A stretch of 60,106 nt of DNA from Candidatus Kaelpia aquatica (GTDB lineage Bacteria > Omnitrophota > Gorgyraeia > Kaelpiales > Kaelpiaceae). Numbering within the stretch: the first letter of the stretch is position 1; the number at the start of each line of letters is the position of its first letter. Positions 1 through 6,807 of this stretch are shown piece by piece. Where the stretch lies: the NCBI GenBank assembly GCA_030765335.1, contig JAVCCU010000026.1, forward strand, positions 1 to 60,106, written 5' to 3'. Below the pieces are notes generated by a model that worked only from the letters and a program-made list of their open reading frames with translations, made no database searches and was not told the DNA's origin. The position numbers were made by a program, and so were the translations under genes.

Positions 1-2
1 AA

Positions 3-446
3 AGAGCAAGCGAGCTGGGTATTGCACCGGAAAGCTGTTATATTCCTCTGGGATATGTAGTTTCTAGTCACTTTGAAGGAACAGAATTATCAGATTTAGT
101 TCTTCACGAAGATTGGATTGTTTCTAGGGATAATTATAGCTGGCTATTTGCAGAGTTAGGATATTTAACTGCTGTATTAGAGAAAAATGGATTTGATTAT
201 AGTGACTGGGGTGAGTTTAATATTATTGTTAATTCAGATGCTCGTGAAGTTAGGATAATAGATTTTGAAAATGCTCAAGTTAAAACTTCCAATGGAAATT
301 TAGTGTTTGTAAAAGATGTCGCGTCACTTTTTACACAGATAAAAGTTTTGGTTGAAAATTTATTTGGAATTGATATTGGATTACGTAGAGAAATGATTCA
401 AATATTTGAAACTGCTCATCTTGAAGAGATGGATAAGGAGATATAA
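3..446 (+). CDS. C-terminal part of a kinase-fold protein (5' end outside window)
   Basis: An open frame enters from the left edge and ends at a TAA at 444-446, leaving 147 codons. The visible part looks like the C-lobe of an aminoglycoside-phosphotransferase/protein-kinase fold. YSDWGEFNIIV at about residues 70-80 has the D-x4-N spacing of a catalytic loop, and IIDFENA about ten residues later matches the metal-binding DFG/DFE position. The substrate cannot be told from this fragment, and the N-lobe and any signal peptide are outside the window. It sits just upstream of the left direct repeat and may belong to the same accessory region. The family call is moderate; a specific function is not supported. 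Confidence 0.6.
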   Translation, partial: RASELGIAPESCYIPLGYVVSSHFEGTELSDLVLHEDWIVSRDNYSWLFAELGYLTAVLEKNGFDYSDWGEFNIIVNSDAREVRIIDFENAQVKTSNGNLVFVKDVASLFTQIKVLVENLFGIDIGLRREMIQIFETAHLEEMDKEI

Positions 447-570
447 GTTTTAATCTGTGTTTTAGCTCATCTTTAAAATAAAGCAATTATCGACCCACTT
501 CTATTTGCCTCAATTCCGAGTATTACCCTCTATTGCCCGACACAATTTGGACACCAATTCTGGGTGTAAG

Positions 571-708
571 GTGGTTTCAAACAGCCACAAAATAACCACA
601 ATGGCATTGCAAAAATTACCACTTAAAATCTACTGCTTATAAACCATTGCTATTCAAGCACTAGCAACGCATTAATTTAAATAATCCAGACATACACTTG
701 ACTGTGGC
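571..708 (+). repeat. Left copy of a 138-bp imperfect direct repeat ending in a tRNA-His-like core
   Basis: This stretch aligns without gaps to 5069-5206. The most conserved parts are the 38 bases at 671-708 (one mismatch, ending CACTTGACTGTGGC) and a block around TGGCAYTGCAAAAATTACCA. The shared 3' end is the left half of a tRNA-His anticodon arm. In this copy the sequence after the core is not tRNA. The rest of the gap between the first gene and the three-gene cassette (447-802) shows no further gene. Confidence 0.8.
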
Positions 709-747
709 GAGAAGGCTCTCCCTTTAATCTTAATTAACCCTCTCAAT

Positions 748-775
748 TTGACTATTACTATATATATGGCATACT
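748..775 (+). promoter_or_regulatory. Possible promoter for the three-gene cassette
   Basis: TTGACT at 748-753 is followed after 16 bases by CATACT at 770-775, a 4/6 match to a -10 box. The predicted start would fall almost on the AGAGGGG ribosome-binding sequence, so the fit is imperfect. Low confidence. Confidence 0.25.
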
Positions 776-802
776 TTATAAAGAGGGGAATTGGTACAAA
801 AT

Positions 803-2392
803 ATGGTAAACCTAAAGACCAAGGGGATTATTTTATTCATAATGGGGGTTGTTTTGTTTTCTTGTCCTGCTCAGGCACGACGGATAAAAAAGGATACTTT
901 AAAATCCTCTGTTCAGAGATTATCAGTTTCTGAAGCACAGCAAGTGTTGTTGGGTAGCATAGTAACTATTCGGGATAATTTTCCACGCTTGATTGAAACT
1001 ACAAGAGAGGGTCTTTTAATTTATGAAACTGAAGGGCTTGATGCTTTTGAAGAAAAAGTCTGGAGTGATATTCAGGAAGCAAATAAAACCATTAAGGATG
1101 CAATAAACAGGATAAATGCTTTAAGTGGGTATATTGGTTTTGAAGCAGATCCGTTACGTCAAATGGTTGATGAATTTTTACAAGATATTGCTCATGAGAT
1201 GGAGACTGATAAAATTATGATTGGATTTGGTGGAGACTTTAGTTTTAATGTTACGTTTTCCTTAGGGTTGTCCGATTTAGAACACGCTCAATTTATTGAG
1301 GGATTAGAAGACATAGGCTATTATTTTCGTTCTCTAGAAAAAGGCTCAACTATGGATAGTACAGACTTAGAAAGCAAAGCTTTAAAAGGCCAGGAAGTAC
1401 TTCAATCGCTGGGCATACATTCAGGAGCTCATTATCAAGGGCATTTAACTTTAGACGCAAAAAAGTTGGTGTTTGAAGATTTTATCCAATATTTAATTGT
1501 TGGTAGAACTGAAGCTGGAATAAATCAAGGAGGTGAATTTAGCGATCAAGATTCACAAAGACTAGAAGCGTTAATAAGAGAGAGACTAGATGTTTTTCGT
1601 CAGATACGCAGTGCATTGTTTAAAGAGTGGGCTGGTTTCTGCTTACAGAGCACAATGGTAAAACATAGGGGTGGTGTGGATGAGTTAAACTTTAAGCTTA
1701 ATGCAACAATTGATTATTTGCCAAAATATTTGGAGGGAATGCGGAATGGAGGTTTAGATAACGCTGAACATGAAGAGCATTTTTTAAATATATTGCGTGT
1801 TTTTGCAAATTTAGAAAGCCCTGAATCATACCAAGCGTTTAATGATCTCAATACTTATATTGATTTAGTCAAAATGGGGATAGATTTTTCACCCCAAGAT
1901 ATTACGCCAGTGCTTAAAGAAAGAATTGAATATTTTAGAGGTCAAGTAGAGCAGAAAGGGCTTGATTATAAAATTGCAATTGGTGTTGAGGATGCGATTA
2001 TAAATTGCGATCTAAATCAAATAGCTTTTATAGTCGATACTCTTATAGAGAATGCTATAAAATACACTCCTCAAGGTGCTGTAAGAGTAGCAGTAACTCA
2101 AGAGCATGGTGAAATCGGTGATATAGTAGGATTATCAGGAACTCCTACTTGTGATTATTTGGAAATTATCGTCGGAGATACAGGTATCGGAATACCCAAG
2201 GAAGATATTTATAAGGTTGAGCATAGAGGTTTTAGAGCTGGTAATGTTGGTGAGATAGAAGGAACAGGGGTAGGTCTTGATTTAGCATACAATATTATTG
2301 CGTCGAATTTACATGGATTTATGACTATTGTATCAGAGTTAAACGAAGGCACTTGCGTAGTTATCAGACTTCCAATAGTAAGTAGTCCGTAA
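803..2392 (+). CDS. Leader-bearing histidine-kinase-like ATPase
   Basis: The 529-residue product starts with a hydrophobic leader ending PAQA before RRI. The C-terminal third is a HATPase_c domain with an N box (LIENAIKYTP, Asn about 417), a G1 box (DTGIGIP, Asp about 459) and a G2 box (GTGVGL, about 487). A classical H box is not evident; His288 in VKHRGG is the only candidate phospho-acceptor. No second membrane span and no receiver domain are visible. I chose the ATG at 803 over the in-frame TTG at 791 because the resulting leader aligns residue for residue, without gaps, with that of the next gene. It is first of three co-directional leader-bearing genes. A kinase-type ATPase behind an export leader is odd, since ATP should be absent outside. 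Confidence 0.75.
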   Translation: MVNLKTKGIILFIMGVVLFSCPAQARRIKKDTLKSSVQRLSVSEAQQVLLGSIVTIRDNFPRLIETTREGLLIYETEGLDAFEEKVWSDIQEANKTIKDAINRINALSGYIGFEADPLRQMVDEFLQDIAHEMETDKIMIGFGGDFSFNVTFSLGLSDLEHAQFIEGLEDIGYYFRSLEKGSTMDSTDLESKALKGQEVLQSLGIHSGAHYQGHLTLDAKKLVFEDFIQYLIVGRTEAGINQGGEFSDQDSQRLEALIRERLDVFRQIRSALFKEWAGFCLQSTMVKHRGGVDELNFKLNATIDYLPKYLEGMRNGGLDNAEHEEHFLNILRVFANLESPESYQAFNDLNTYIDLVKMGIDFSPQDITPVLKERIEYFRGQVEQKGLDYKIAIGVEDAIINCDLNQIAFIVDTLIENAIKYTPQGAVRVAVTQEHGEIGDIVGLSGTPTCDYLEIIVGDTGIGIPKEDIYKVEHRGFRAGNVGEIEGTGVGLDLAYNIIASNLHGFMTIVSELNEGTCVVIRLPIVSSP

Positions 2393-2409
2393 GATTTTTA
2401 AGAGGCATT

Positions 2410-3864
2410 ATGAAAAATACGCTTGTTAAGATGATTATTTTATTTATAGTGGGGACTATTTTATTTTCTTATCCTGCAGATGCGAGGAGGATAGGGACAG
2501 TAAAAATAATTAACTTAAGCCATGATTGGGCGCATAGTATGCCGCTTTACCAAGAGGCACAGAGATTAAAAGCAAAAGGTGATAAGGTTGGTTATTACAT
2601 AGCGATGTTTAGACATTTACGATACGAATACATTGAAGATATGCCAACACCAATTCTTTCTTCATTTAATTATGGATATAAAGTTAGAATTAATTATTTC
2701 CAAGCAGTCTTAGGTATATTAGACAGAGCTGTTAATGAAGAAATTATAAAAAGAGATGTTCTTATCCAAAAAATTAATGAATTCGACGAGCGAGAGTGGG
2801 GTTTCGACAGAGGAGAGCGGACTACCAAGGAAGATATAGAATACGTAGACTCTCTGTTAGATGAAGTCATTATCTACCTTGAACAGATAAACAGTGCCAC
2901 GAGTTATGGATATAGCATAGAGGAGGCCTGTGGATTTATGCACGCTATCATTGAATTAGATAGGCAGATGGAGCAACATATTGCTCAGGGAAATGAGGAC
3001 CAGATTAAAGCTAACTCTTTTGAAAGAACAATATATGCATCAATTCTTTCTGGCGCACGGCATGAGTACTGGCTAGATAGATTTAGATTTCGGAAAAGTG
3101 CTAGCGATGAACGTCCAAGTGAGTTAATTCAATCAAATACTCCAGAGTTGGATTTTAAAGCAAGAACAAGTTTTATAGCGATTCTTCGTTTTGAACTGGG
3201 ACTTGCACTTAAAGAAGGAGTTCTTGCAGGCGAAAGGATACAAAAGCTTGTAGATGAATTTAAAGCTCGTAAATTTAATGCCGGTAAAAAACTTCCGAAA
3301 ATTGACAGAAGAAAGTGGACTACTCTAGATGAAATAACTTATATGAATGAGGTATTAGAAAAAGTTGTTACCTATCTTGAACAAGTAAACAATGCCATGG
3401 GTTATGGATATAGTCTCTCATGGGCACAAAACATAATAGAATTACTTGGTAATGTAAGAGATGGCGAGGCAGAAGTCCTTCCAAGCTTAGCTATAAGATA
3501 CGAAGCGACGTTATCAGGAAATCTTCCTAAGCATACTTTATCAGAGTTTAGAAGTATAAAGGCTTATGACGATGTTCTTGTAGATGAATTTCTTCCTTCT
3601 GATGCAAAGCATAAGGCCAGAGGACGAGTCATTATTGGTATATCTCTTAGACTACAGAGAGCACTAAGAGAAGGTATTATTGTTGGCGATGAAATGGAAG
3701 CTCTCGTTAGAGAGTTTAAAAATAAAGAATGGAATTTCTCTGCTCATGAAGATTTATCTCCCGAAGACCCCAGAACATTTACAACACAAGAAGAGATTGA
3801 TTATATAAATAAAGTTTTAGATACAGTTATAGTTTATTTAATGGAAAGATATGAAATTAATTAA
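2410..3864 (+). CDS. Exported protein of three tandem helical repeats, function unknown
   Basis: This 484-residue protein is not recognised. Residues 1-28 form a leader with a hydrophobic core and a PADA site before RRI. The leader resembles the upstream gene in both protein and DNA, so the leaders are probably duplicates. The mature part is about three copies of a unit of roughly 155-165 residues. Each unit ends in a conserved block: TTKEDIEYVDSLLDEVIIYL near 138, TTLDEITYMNEVLEKVVTYL near 304 and TTQEEIDYINKVLDTVIVYL near 458. The first two blocks are followed by GYGYS-like turns. The units look all-helical and charged. The gene lies 17 bases after the kinase-like gene and overlaps the next one by 14 bases, so the three are probably co-transcribed. 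Confidence 0.65.
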   Translation: MKNTLVKMIILFIVGTILFSYPADARRIGTVKIINLSHDWAHSMPLYQEAQRLKAKGDKVGYYIAMFRHLRYEYIEDMPTPILSSFNYGYKVRINYFQAVLGILDRAVNEEIIKRDVLIQKINEFDEREWGFDRGERTTKEDIEYVDSLLDEVIIYLEQINSATSYGYSIEEACGFMHAIIELDRQMEQHIAQGNEDQIKANSFERTIYASILSGARHEYWLDRFRFRKSASDERPSELIQSNTPELDFKARTSFIAILRFELGLALKEGVLAGERIQKLVDEFKARKFNAGKKLPKIDRRKWTTLDEITYMNEVLEKVVTYLEQVNNAMGYGYSLSWAQNIIELLGNVRDGEAEVLPSLAIRYEATLSGNLPKHTLSEFRSIKAYDDVLVDEFLPSDAKHKARGRVIIGISLRLQRALREGIIVGDEMEALVREFKNKEWNFSAHEDLSPEDPRTFTTQEEIDYINKVLDTVIVYLMERYEIN

Positions 3865-5053
3865 ATTACCAATTTTAATTTTAGCAGCAATTAGCCTGCT
3901 CTTATCCAATCCTGCAGATGCGAGGAGGATTATTACTCCTCAAGAGGGACGAGTAGCTGAAATAACTGAGGTAGTACAGTGGTATTCAGGAATGTACGAC
4001 TATGTTATGTCTAATTATGAGCCAGATTCACTCCAGCATAGATTCTTTAAAGAAGTTCAAAATCCTAAGACTTGGGTTCTACATTCTGAATGGGGGCCGA
4101 GTTTAAAGTTAGATGAAATTGAGTATTGCGTAAGGATTTCTAAAATGACAATCCAAGAACTTTTAGAAGAATACAATGACCTTAATCCGGATCATTTTGT
4201 ACATCAATATATAGGCCAAACATTGACACAGCTTGAGGGCCTTTATTTTCGGGAGCATTTATTAGGAAGAACCATAGGTAGGATTAATAGCTATGATGAT
4301 ACATTAGAATCAATGCCAGAAATTTTAGCTGCTGATTCATTTTTTGAAGAGGAAGCTTTGTTAGCTAAAAAAAAGATACTTCTATTTCGTGAATGGGCAT
4401 ATAGGCATTGGAATGGAAAACCAAAAATAGTTTCTAGCTTAATTTTTAATCTTTCTTCACAAGATAAGGTAGGCTTGCCTCATGATTCCGATTTCCCTAA
4501 AACAGCCTTGCAGGTGTTAAGCAATGTTGAACCAATAATACCAGGGATGGAGGGATATTATTTATTACAAGAGCCCAATGGTGCACTCCTTACTTTCTTA
4601 GTTGAGGAGTTAAAAAGATTACCATTCAACGATGAGGTTGGACAAACTATTCTTATGAGAGATGATGCAAAAGAAGTTATTGATAAACTAATAATATACA
4701 TAGAGAGAAATATTGAAATAGTAGCTAATGGCGGAAAATGGAATGTTGATTCTTTTGATGAAATACGAGGTTTTTTTCAATCGGGATATCTAGAAACCTT
4801 CAAAAATGAGATATACGAAGATACTGATTTGGAAGGCATAGGTTATAATATCGATTTAGGAATAAATTATGGCGGTGGAATAATTGGAAATCCTTCTGAA
4901 TTTCGTATTAAATTAGAAAGATATTGTGTTCAGCAGAATCCTTTTCGAGTTACAACAAACGGCTCGATGGATCTACATCTTCTTTCTGGAGCTATGGTAG
5001 TTGATTTAAGTGAGATGGTTTTATCACAACCCCATACTCCTTTCGTTCCTTAA
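3851..5053 (+). CDS. Exported protein of unknown function
   Basis: This 400-residue product has a short leader (MKLIKLPILILAAISLLLS) followed by NPADARRI, the same site as in the two upstream genes. The DNA of that site repeats the upstream gene over about 20 bases. The mature part has no motif I recognise. It is mixed helical with many Glu, Lys and aromatic residues, and its Gly-rich stretch LGINYGGGIIGN lies near residues 334-345. The start overlaps the end of the preceding gene by 14 bases, which argues for translational coupling. The right direct repeat begins 16 bases after the stop, so this is the last gene of the cassette. Confidence 0.6.
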   Translation: MKLIKLPILILAAISLLLSNPADARRIITPQEGRVAEITEVVQWYSGMYDYVMSNYEPDSLQHRFFKEVQNPKTWVLHSEWGPSLKLDEIEYCVRISKMTIQELLEEYNDLNPDHFVHQYIGQTLTQLEGLYFREHLLGRTIGRINSYDDTLESMPEILAADSFFEEEALLAKKKILLFREWAYRHWNGKPKIVSSLIFNLSSQDKVGLPHDSDFPKTALQVLSNVEPIIPGMEGYYLLQEPNGALLTFLVEELKRLPFNDEVGQTILMRDDAKEVIDKLIIYIERNIEIVANGGKWNVDSFDEIRGFFQSGYLETFKNEIYEDTDLEGIGYNIDLGINYGGGIIGNPSEFRIKLERYCVQQNPFRVTTNGSMDLHLLSGAMVVDLSEMVLSQPHTPFVP

Positions 5054-5068
5054 CTTTCACAAGTCAAA

Positions 5069-5206
5069 GTGGTTTCCAAGGGACACAAAAAGGGCACAAT
5101 GGCACTGCAAAAATTACCAATCAGAATATAACTCTCCTAACTTGTTGATAATCAAACACTAACAACTAATTAATTTAAATAATCCAGACATGCACTTGAC
5201 TGTGGC
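5069..5206 (+). repeat. Right copy of the 138-bp direct repeat, joined to a tRNA-His 3' half
   Basis: Ungapped partner of 571-708. In this copy the conserved core CACTTGACTGTGGC continues into a genuine tRNA-His 3' half (5195-5243). Both copies also carry a short open reading stretch in the same frame with the shared peptide MALQKLP followed by a stop. That is compatible with the decayed 3' end of an integrase-like gene next to an attachment site, although this remnant is too short to prove. Confidence 0.8.
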
Positions 5207-5243
5207 TCAAGTTGTCGCGGGTTCAAATTCCGTCGCTCGCCCG
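5195..5243 (+). pseudogene. 3' half of a tRNA-His(GTG) gene
   Basis: CTTGA at 5195-5199 pairs perfectly with TCAAG at 5207-5211 around the seven-base loop CTGTGGC, giving anticodon GTG (His). A TTGTC variable region, a T arm with loop TTCAAAT, and an acceptor strand GCTCGCCC follow, as in bacterial tRNA-His. No matching GGGCGAGC acceptor strand or D arm is found upstream; the sequence before it is the direct repeat. It is therefore a truncated tRNA, as left at an attachment site after integration into a tRNA gene. Confidence 0.75.
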
Positions 5244-5298
5244 AAAACATTATTAGAGACGAGTATTTTAAAGTAAGTTTTATTCCTAAGATAAGATA

Positions 5299-5319
5299 CT
5301 AACGTCACGCTAACGTCAC
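5299..5319 (+). repeat. Two tandem CTAACGTCAC boxes, 11-bp period
   Basis: CTAACGTCAC occurs at 5299-5308 and again at 5310-5319, one helical turn apart, about 55 bases beyond the tRNA-His remnant. The spacing suggests a protein-binding site, possibly an arm-type integrase site, but nothing else supports this. The rest of 5244-5504 shows no gene. Confidence 0.4.
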
Positions 5320-5504
5320 AAAATGAAGCCGAAGATGTTCAAACCCTATAGTAGCATAACCACTTACAAAATATTAGAGAACGATTCTGGGTCTCGGCAT
5401 TTTTTATTTTTAGATTTTAGATTTTAAATGTAGGTTTTTATTTTCGATATTGTTTTTGTTAAGATTAGATAGGGATTTTTATGTCTTAAGCAGAGATATG
5501 CGAG

Positions 5505-5873
5505 TCACCATATTGGCACAACATATCTAATTATATAATAAACGAATTGTGTTTTGTACATGTTTAATATCTCTCCGTTGCTCTTTTTAACAAATTCTAC
5601 ACGACCTATAATTTCATTTTTGGGTATTGTTTCGTTGATTTTATAATGTAGGTAAGCGTCAGTCTTGATCAGAAGAGCGTTTTTATTTTTCCGTATAACC
5701 CTACGTGCTATCCAACTACCTTTTTGATTTTTATATACTACTATATTGCCTGGTCTAATATTTTGCCAACCTACAGGTTGAATAAATAAAGTATCACCTT
5801 TTCTTATCCAGGGACGCATGCTATTGCCGTTTAATACTGCTGCTAGAAGTTTAGTTTCTATTCTCTCTATCAG
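5505..5873 (-). CDS. S24/S26 signal-peptidase-like protein, start uncertain
   Basis: The frame encodes the S26 family motif NGNSMRPWIRKGD, with the Ser immediately before the first ATG (5817-5819). That ATG therefore cannot be the true start if the nucleophile is used. An in-frame TAG lies at 5880-5882 and no ATG, GTG or TTG lies between, leaving a CTG at 5871-5873 as the best candidate. Alternatively the gene has lost its start. Where SipW-type enzymes have HRV (general base His), this protein has ARRV, and GDAN is replaced by TDAY, so catalysis may be lost or changed. The length of about 122 residues is short for a signal peptidase, and no strong membrane anchor is evident. It stands alone beside the tRNA-His remnant. 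Confidence 0.5.
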   Translation of the reverse strand: MIERIETKLLAAVLNGNSMRPWIRKGDTLFIQPVGWQNIRPGNIVVYKNQKGSWIARRVIRKNKNALLIKTDAYLHYKINETIPKNEIIGRVEFVKKSNGEILNMYKTQFVYYIIRYVVPIW

Positions 5874-6020
5874 CTTATTCTATATAAAATACTTACTTAA
5901 AGTAATTTGTCATCAGTTAATTATTGTTTATTAACTTAATTTAGATAGTTTCTATTTATATTTTTTTAAGAAAGAGATTGTAATGATAGAATGAGCAATA
6001 TAAAACAAGGAGGTTTTAAT

Positions 6021-6044
6021 ATGAAGAGAGCTATAAGCATGTAA
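6021..6044 (+). other. Seven-codon open frame behind a perfect Shine-Dalgarno
   Basis: AAGGAGG at 6007-6013 lies seven bases before ATG at 6021. The frame reads MKRAISM and then stops. It could be a leader peptide or the start of a gene that has decayed; no continuation is seen in any frame. The rest of the 5883-6167 gap holds only the tRNA-Thr promoter. Confidence 0.3.
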
Positions 6045-6084
6045 CCTTCTAAATAAATTGTCATTGAGATAGTACCTTTCTTAC

Positions 6085-6113
6085 CTTACAGGTGTTTCTT
6101 TATGTGCTATAAT
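6085..6113 (+). promoter_or_regulatory. Promoter of tRNA-Thr
   Basis: CTTACA (6085-6090), a 17-base spacer, then an extended -10 TGC-TATAAT (TATAAT at 6108-6113). Transcription would start near 6120, about 48 bases ahead of the tRNA. Confidence 0.6.
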
Positions 6114-6167
6114 CCGTATTTACAGTCTTTTGCAGATGTTTATAGCTATAGATTAGGTGTGATTTTT

Positions 6168-6240
6168 GCCGGGGTAGCTCAGTCAGTAGAGCAGGGCTTT
6201 CGTAAAGCTCAGGCCAAGGGTTCGAATCCCTTCTCCGGCT
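6168..6240 (+). tRNA. tRNA-Thr (anticodon CGT)
   Basis: This is a full cloverleaf. Acceptor GCCGGGG pairs with CTCCGGC (one G-T), and the D arm is AGCTC/GAGC. The anticodon stem GGGCT/AGCTC encloses TTCGTAA, giving anticodon CGT. The T arm AAGGG/CCCTT has loop TTCGAAT. The discriminator base is T at 6240 and CCA is not encoded. Confidence 0.93.
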
Positions 6241-6246
6241 TTGTTT

Positions 6247-6777
6247 TTATTTAGATAGGTCTTTATATAGAGAGGGAACCTCTGTCTTAGATAAATAGTT
6301 CCATCGCCAAGCTTCTTGAGCGATAGATTTAAGGTGAGATACTGAGCCGGGTTGATATTCTATCTTCCAGTCTCTAGCTGTACCTTCTTCGCTGAGCTCT
6401 CCAATAGGAGTATAAGGTGAGTTTAAAATGTTACGCAGGCTTTCTTCCTTAACATTAACTATTAAATTACCCCGTTTTAACAATGCGGTCCCTACATGTT
6501 CTCCCTGCTCTAAGCTCTCAGGGTCCAATTTCCAAAAATCTATTTTTACTACTCTGGAATCATCGAATTCTTCTACTATTAAATGAGTATTTCTTTGTAT
6601 ATCTATTTTATTTTTAGCCAAGCTTGCTAAAATATTAGCAACTTTGGATTGTTCAGCAGATATTAGGTTTATAAAATTTAGAATAGCCAAGTATATTGCT
6701 AAAAGGAATGCTATCGACAGTATGTTCAGTTTTCGTATCATTTGTTTTATATTAAATTTATTGTTTATTCTTGTCAA
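6247..6777 (-). CDS. Membrane-anchored protein of unknown function
   Basis: This 176-residue product is not recognised. It has a basic N-terminus and one hydrophobic segment at about residues 16-38 (LNILSIAFLLAIYLAILNF), with the remainder likely outside the membrane. The extracytoplasmic part is hydrophilic and ends with a Trp-rich stretch (EAWRWNYLSK). It is read divergently from hisH, with only 30 bases between the two starts, so their promoters must overlap. Its 3' end lies seven bases from tRNA-Thr on the opposite strand. The reading frame is intact, but the gene call rests only on length and the plausible anchor. Confidence 0.5.
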   Translation of the reverse strand: MTRINNKFNIKQMIRKLNILSIAFLLAIYLAILNFINLISAEQSKVANILASLAKNKIDIQRNTHLIVEEFDDSRVVKIDFWKLDPESLEQGEHVGTALLKRGNLIVNVKEESLRNILNSPYTPIGELSEEGTARDWKIEYQPGSVSHLKSIAQEAWRWNYLSKTEVPSLYKDLSK

Positions 6778-6797
6778 CCTAGATTTTATTATATAAT
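6771..6797 (+). promoter_or_regulatory. Candidate hisH promoter giving a very short leader
   Basis: A perfect TATAAT lies at 6792-6797 with TTGTCA at 6771-6776 (15-base spacer). The predicted start is about 4 bases from the hisH ATG at 6808, and there is no Shine-Dalgarno, so the message may be leaderless. Confidence 0.4.
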
Positions 6798-6807
6798 ATC
6801 TTAAATT

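Noticed and set aside
895-925. Lipobox in the kinase-like leader (VLFSC)
   Set aside because: Phe before Ser is not accepted in typical lipoboxes, and the paralogous leader has Tyr where this Cys is, so an A-x-A cleavage site fits better.
748-933. 61-codon open frame before the kinase-like gene
   Set aside because: It overlaps the leader of the real gene in another frame and has no ribosome-binding site.
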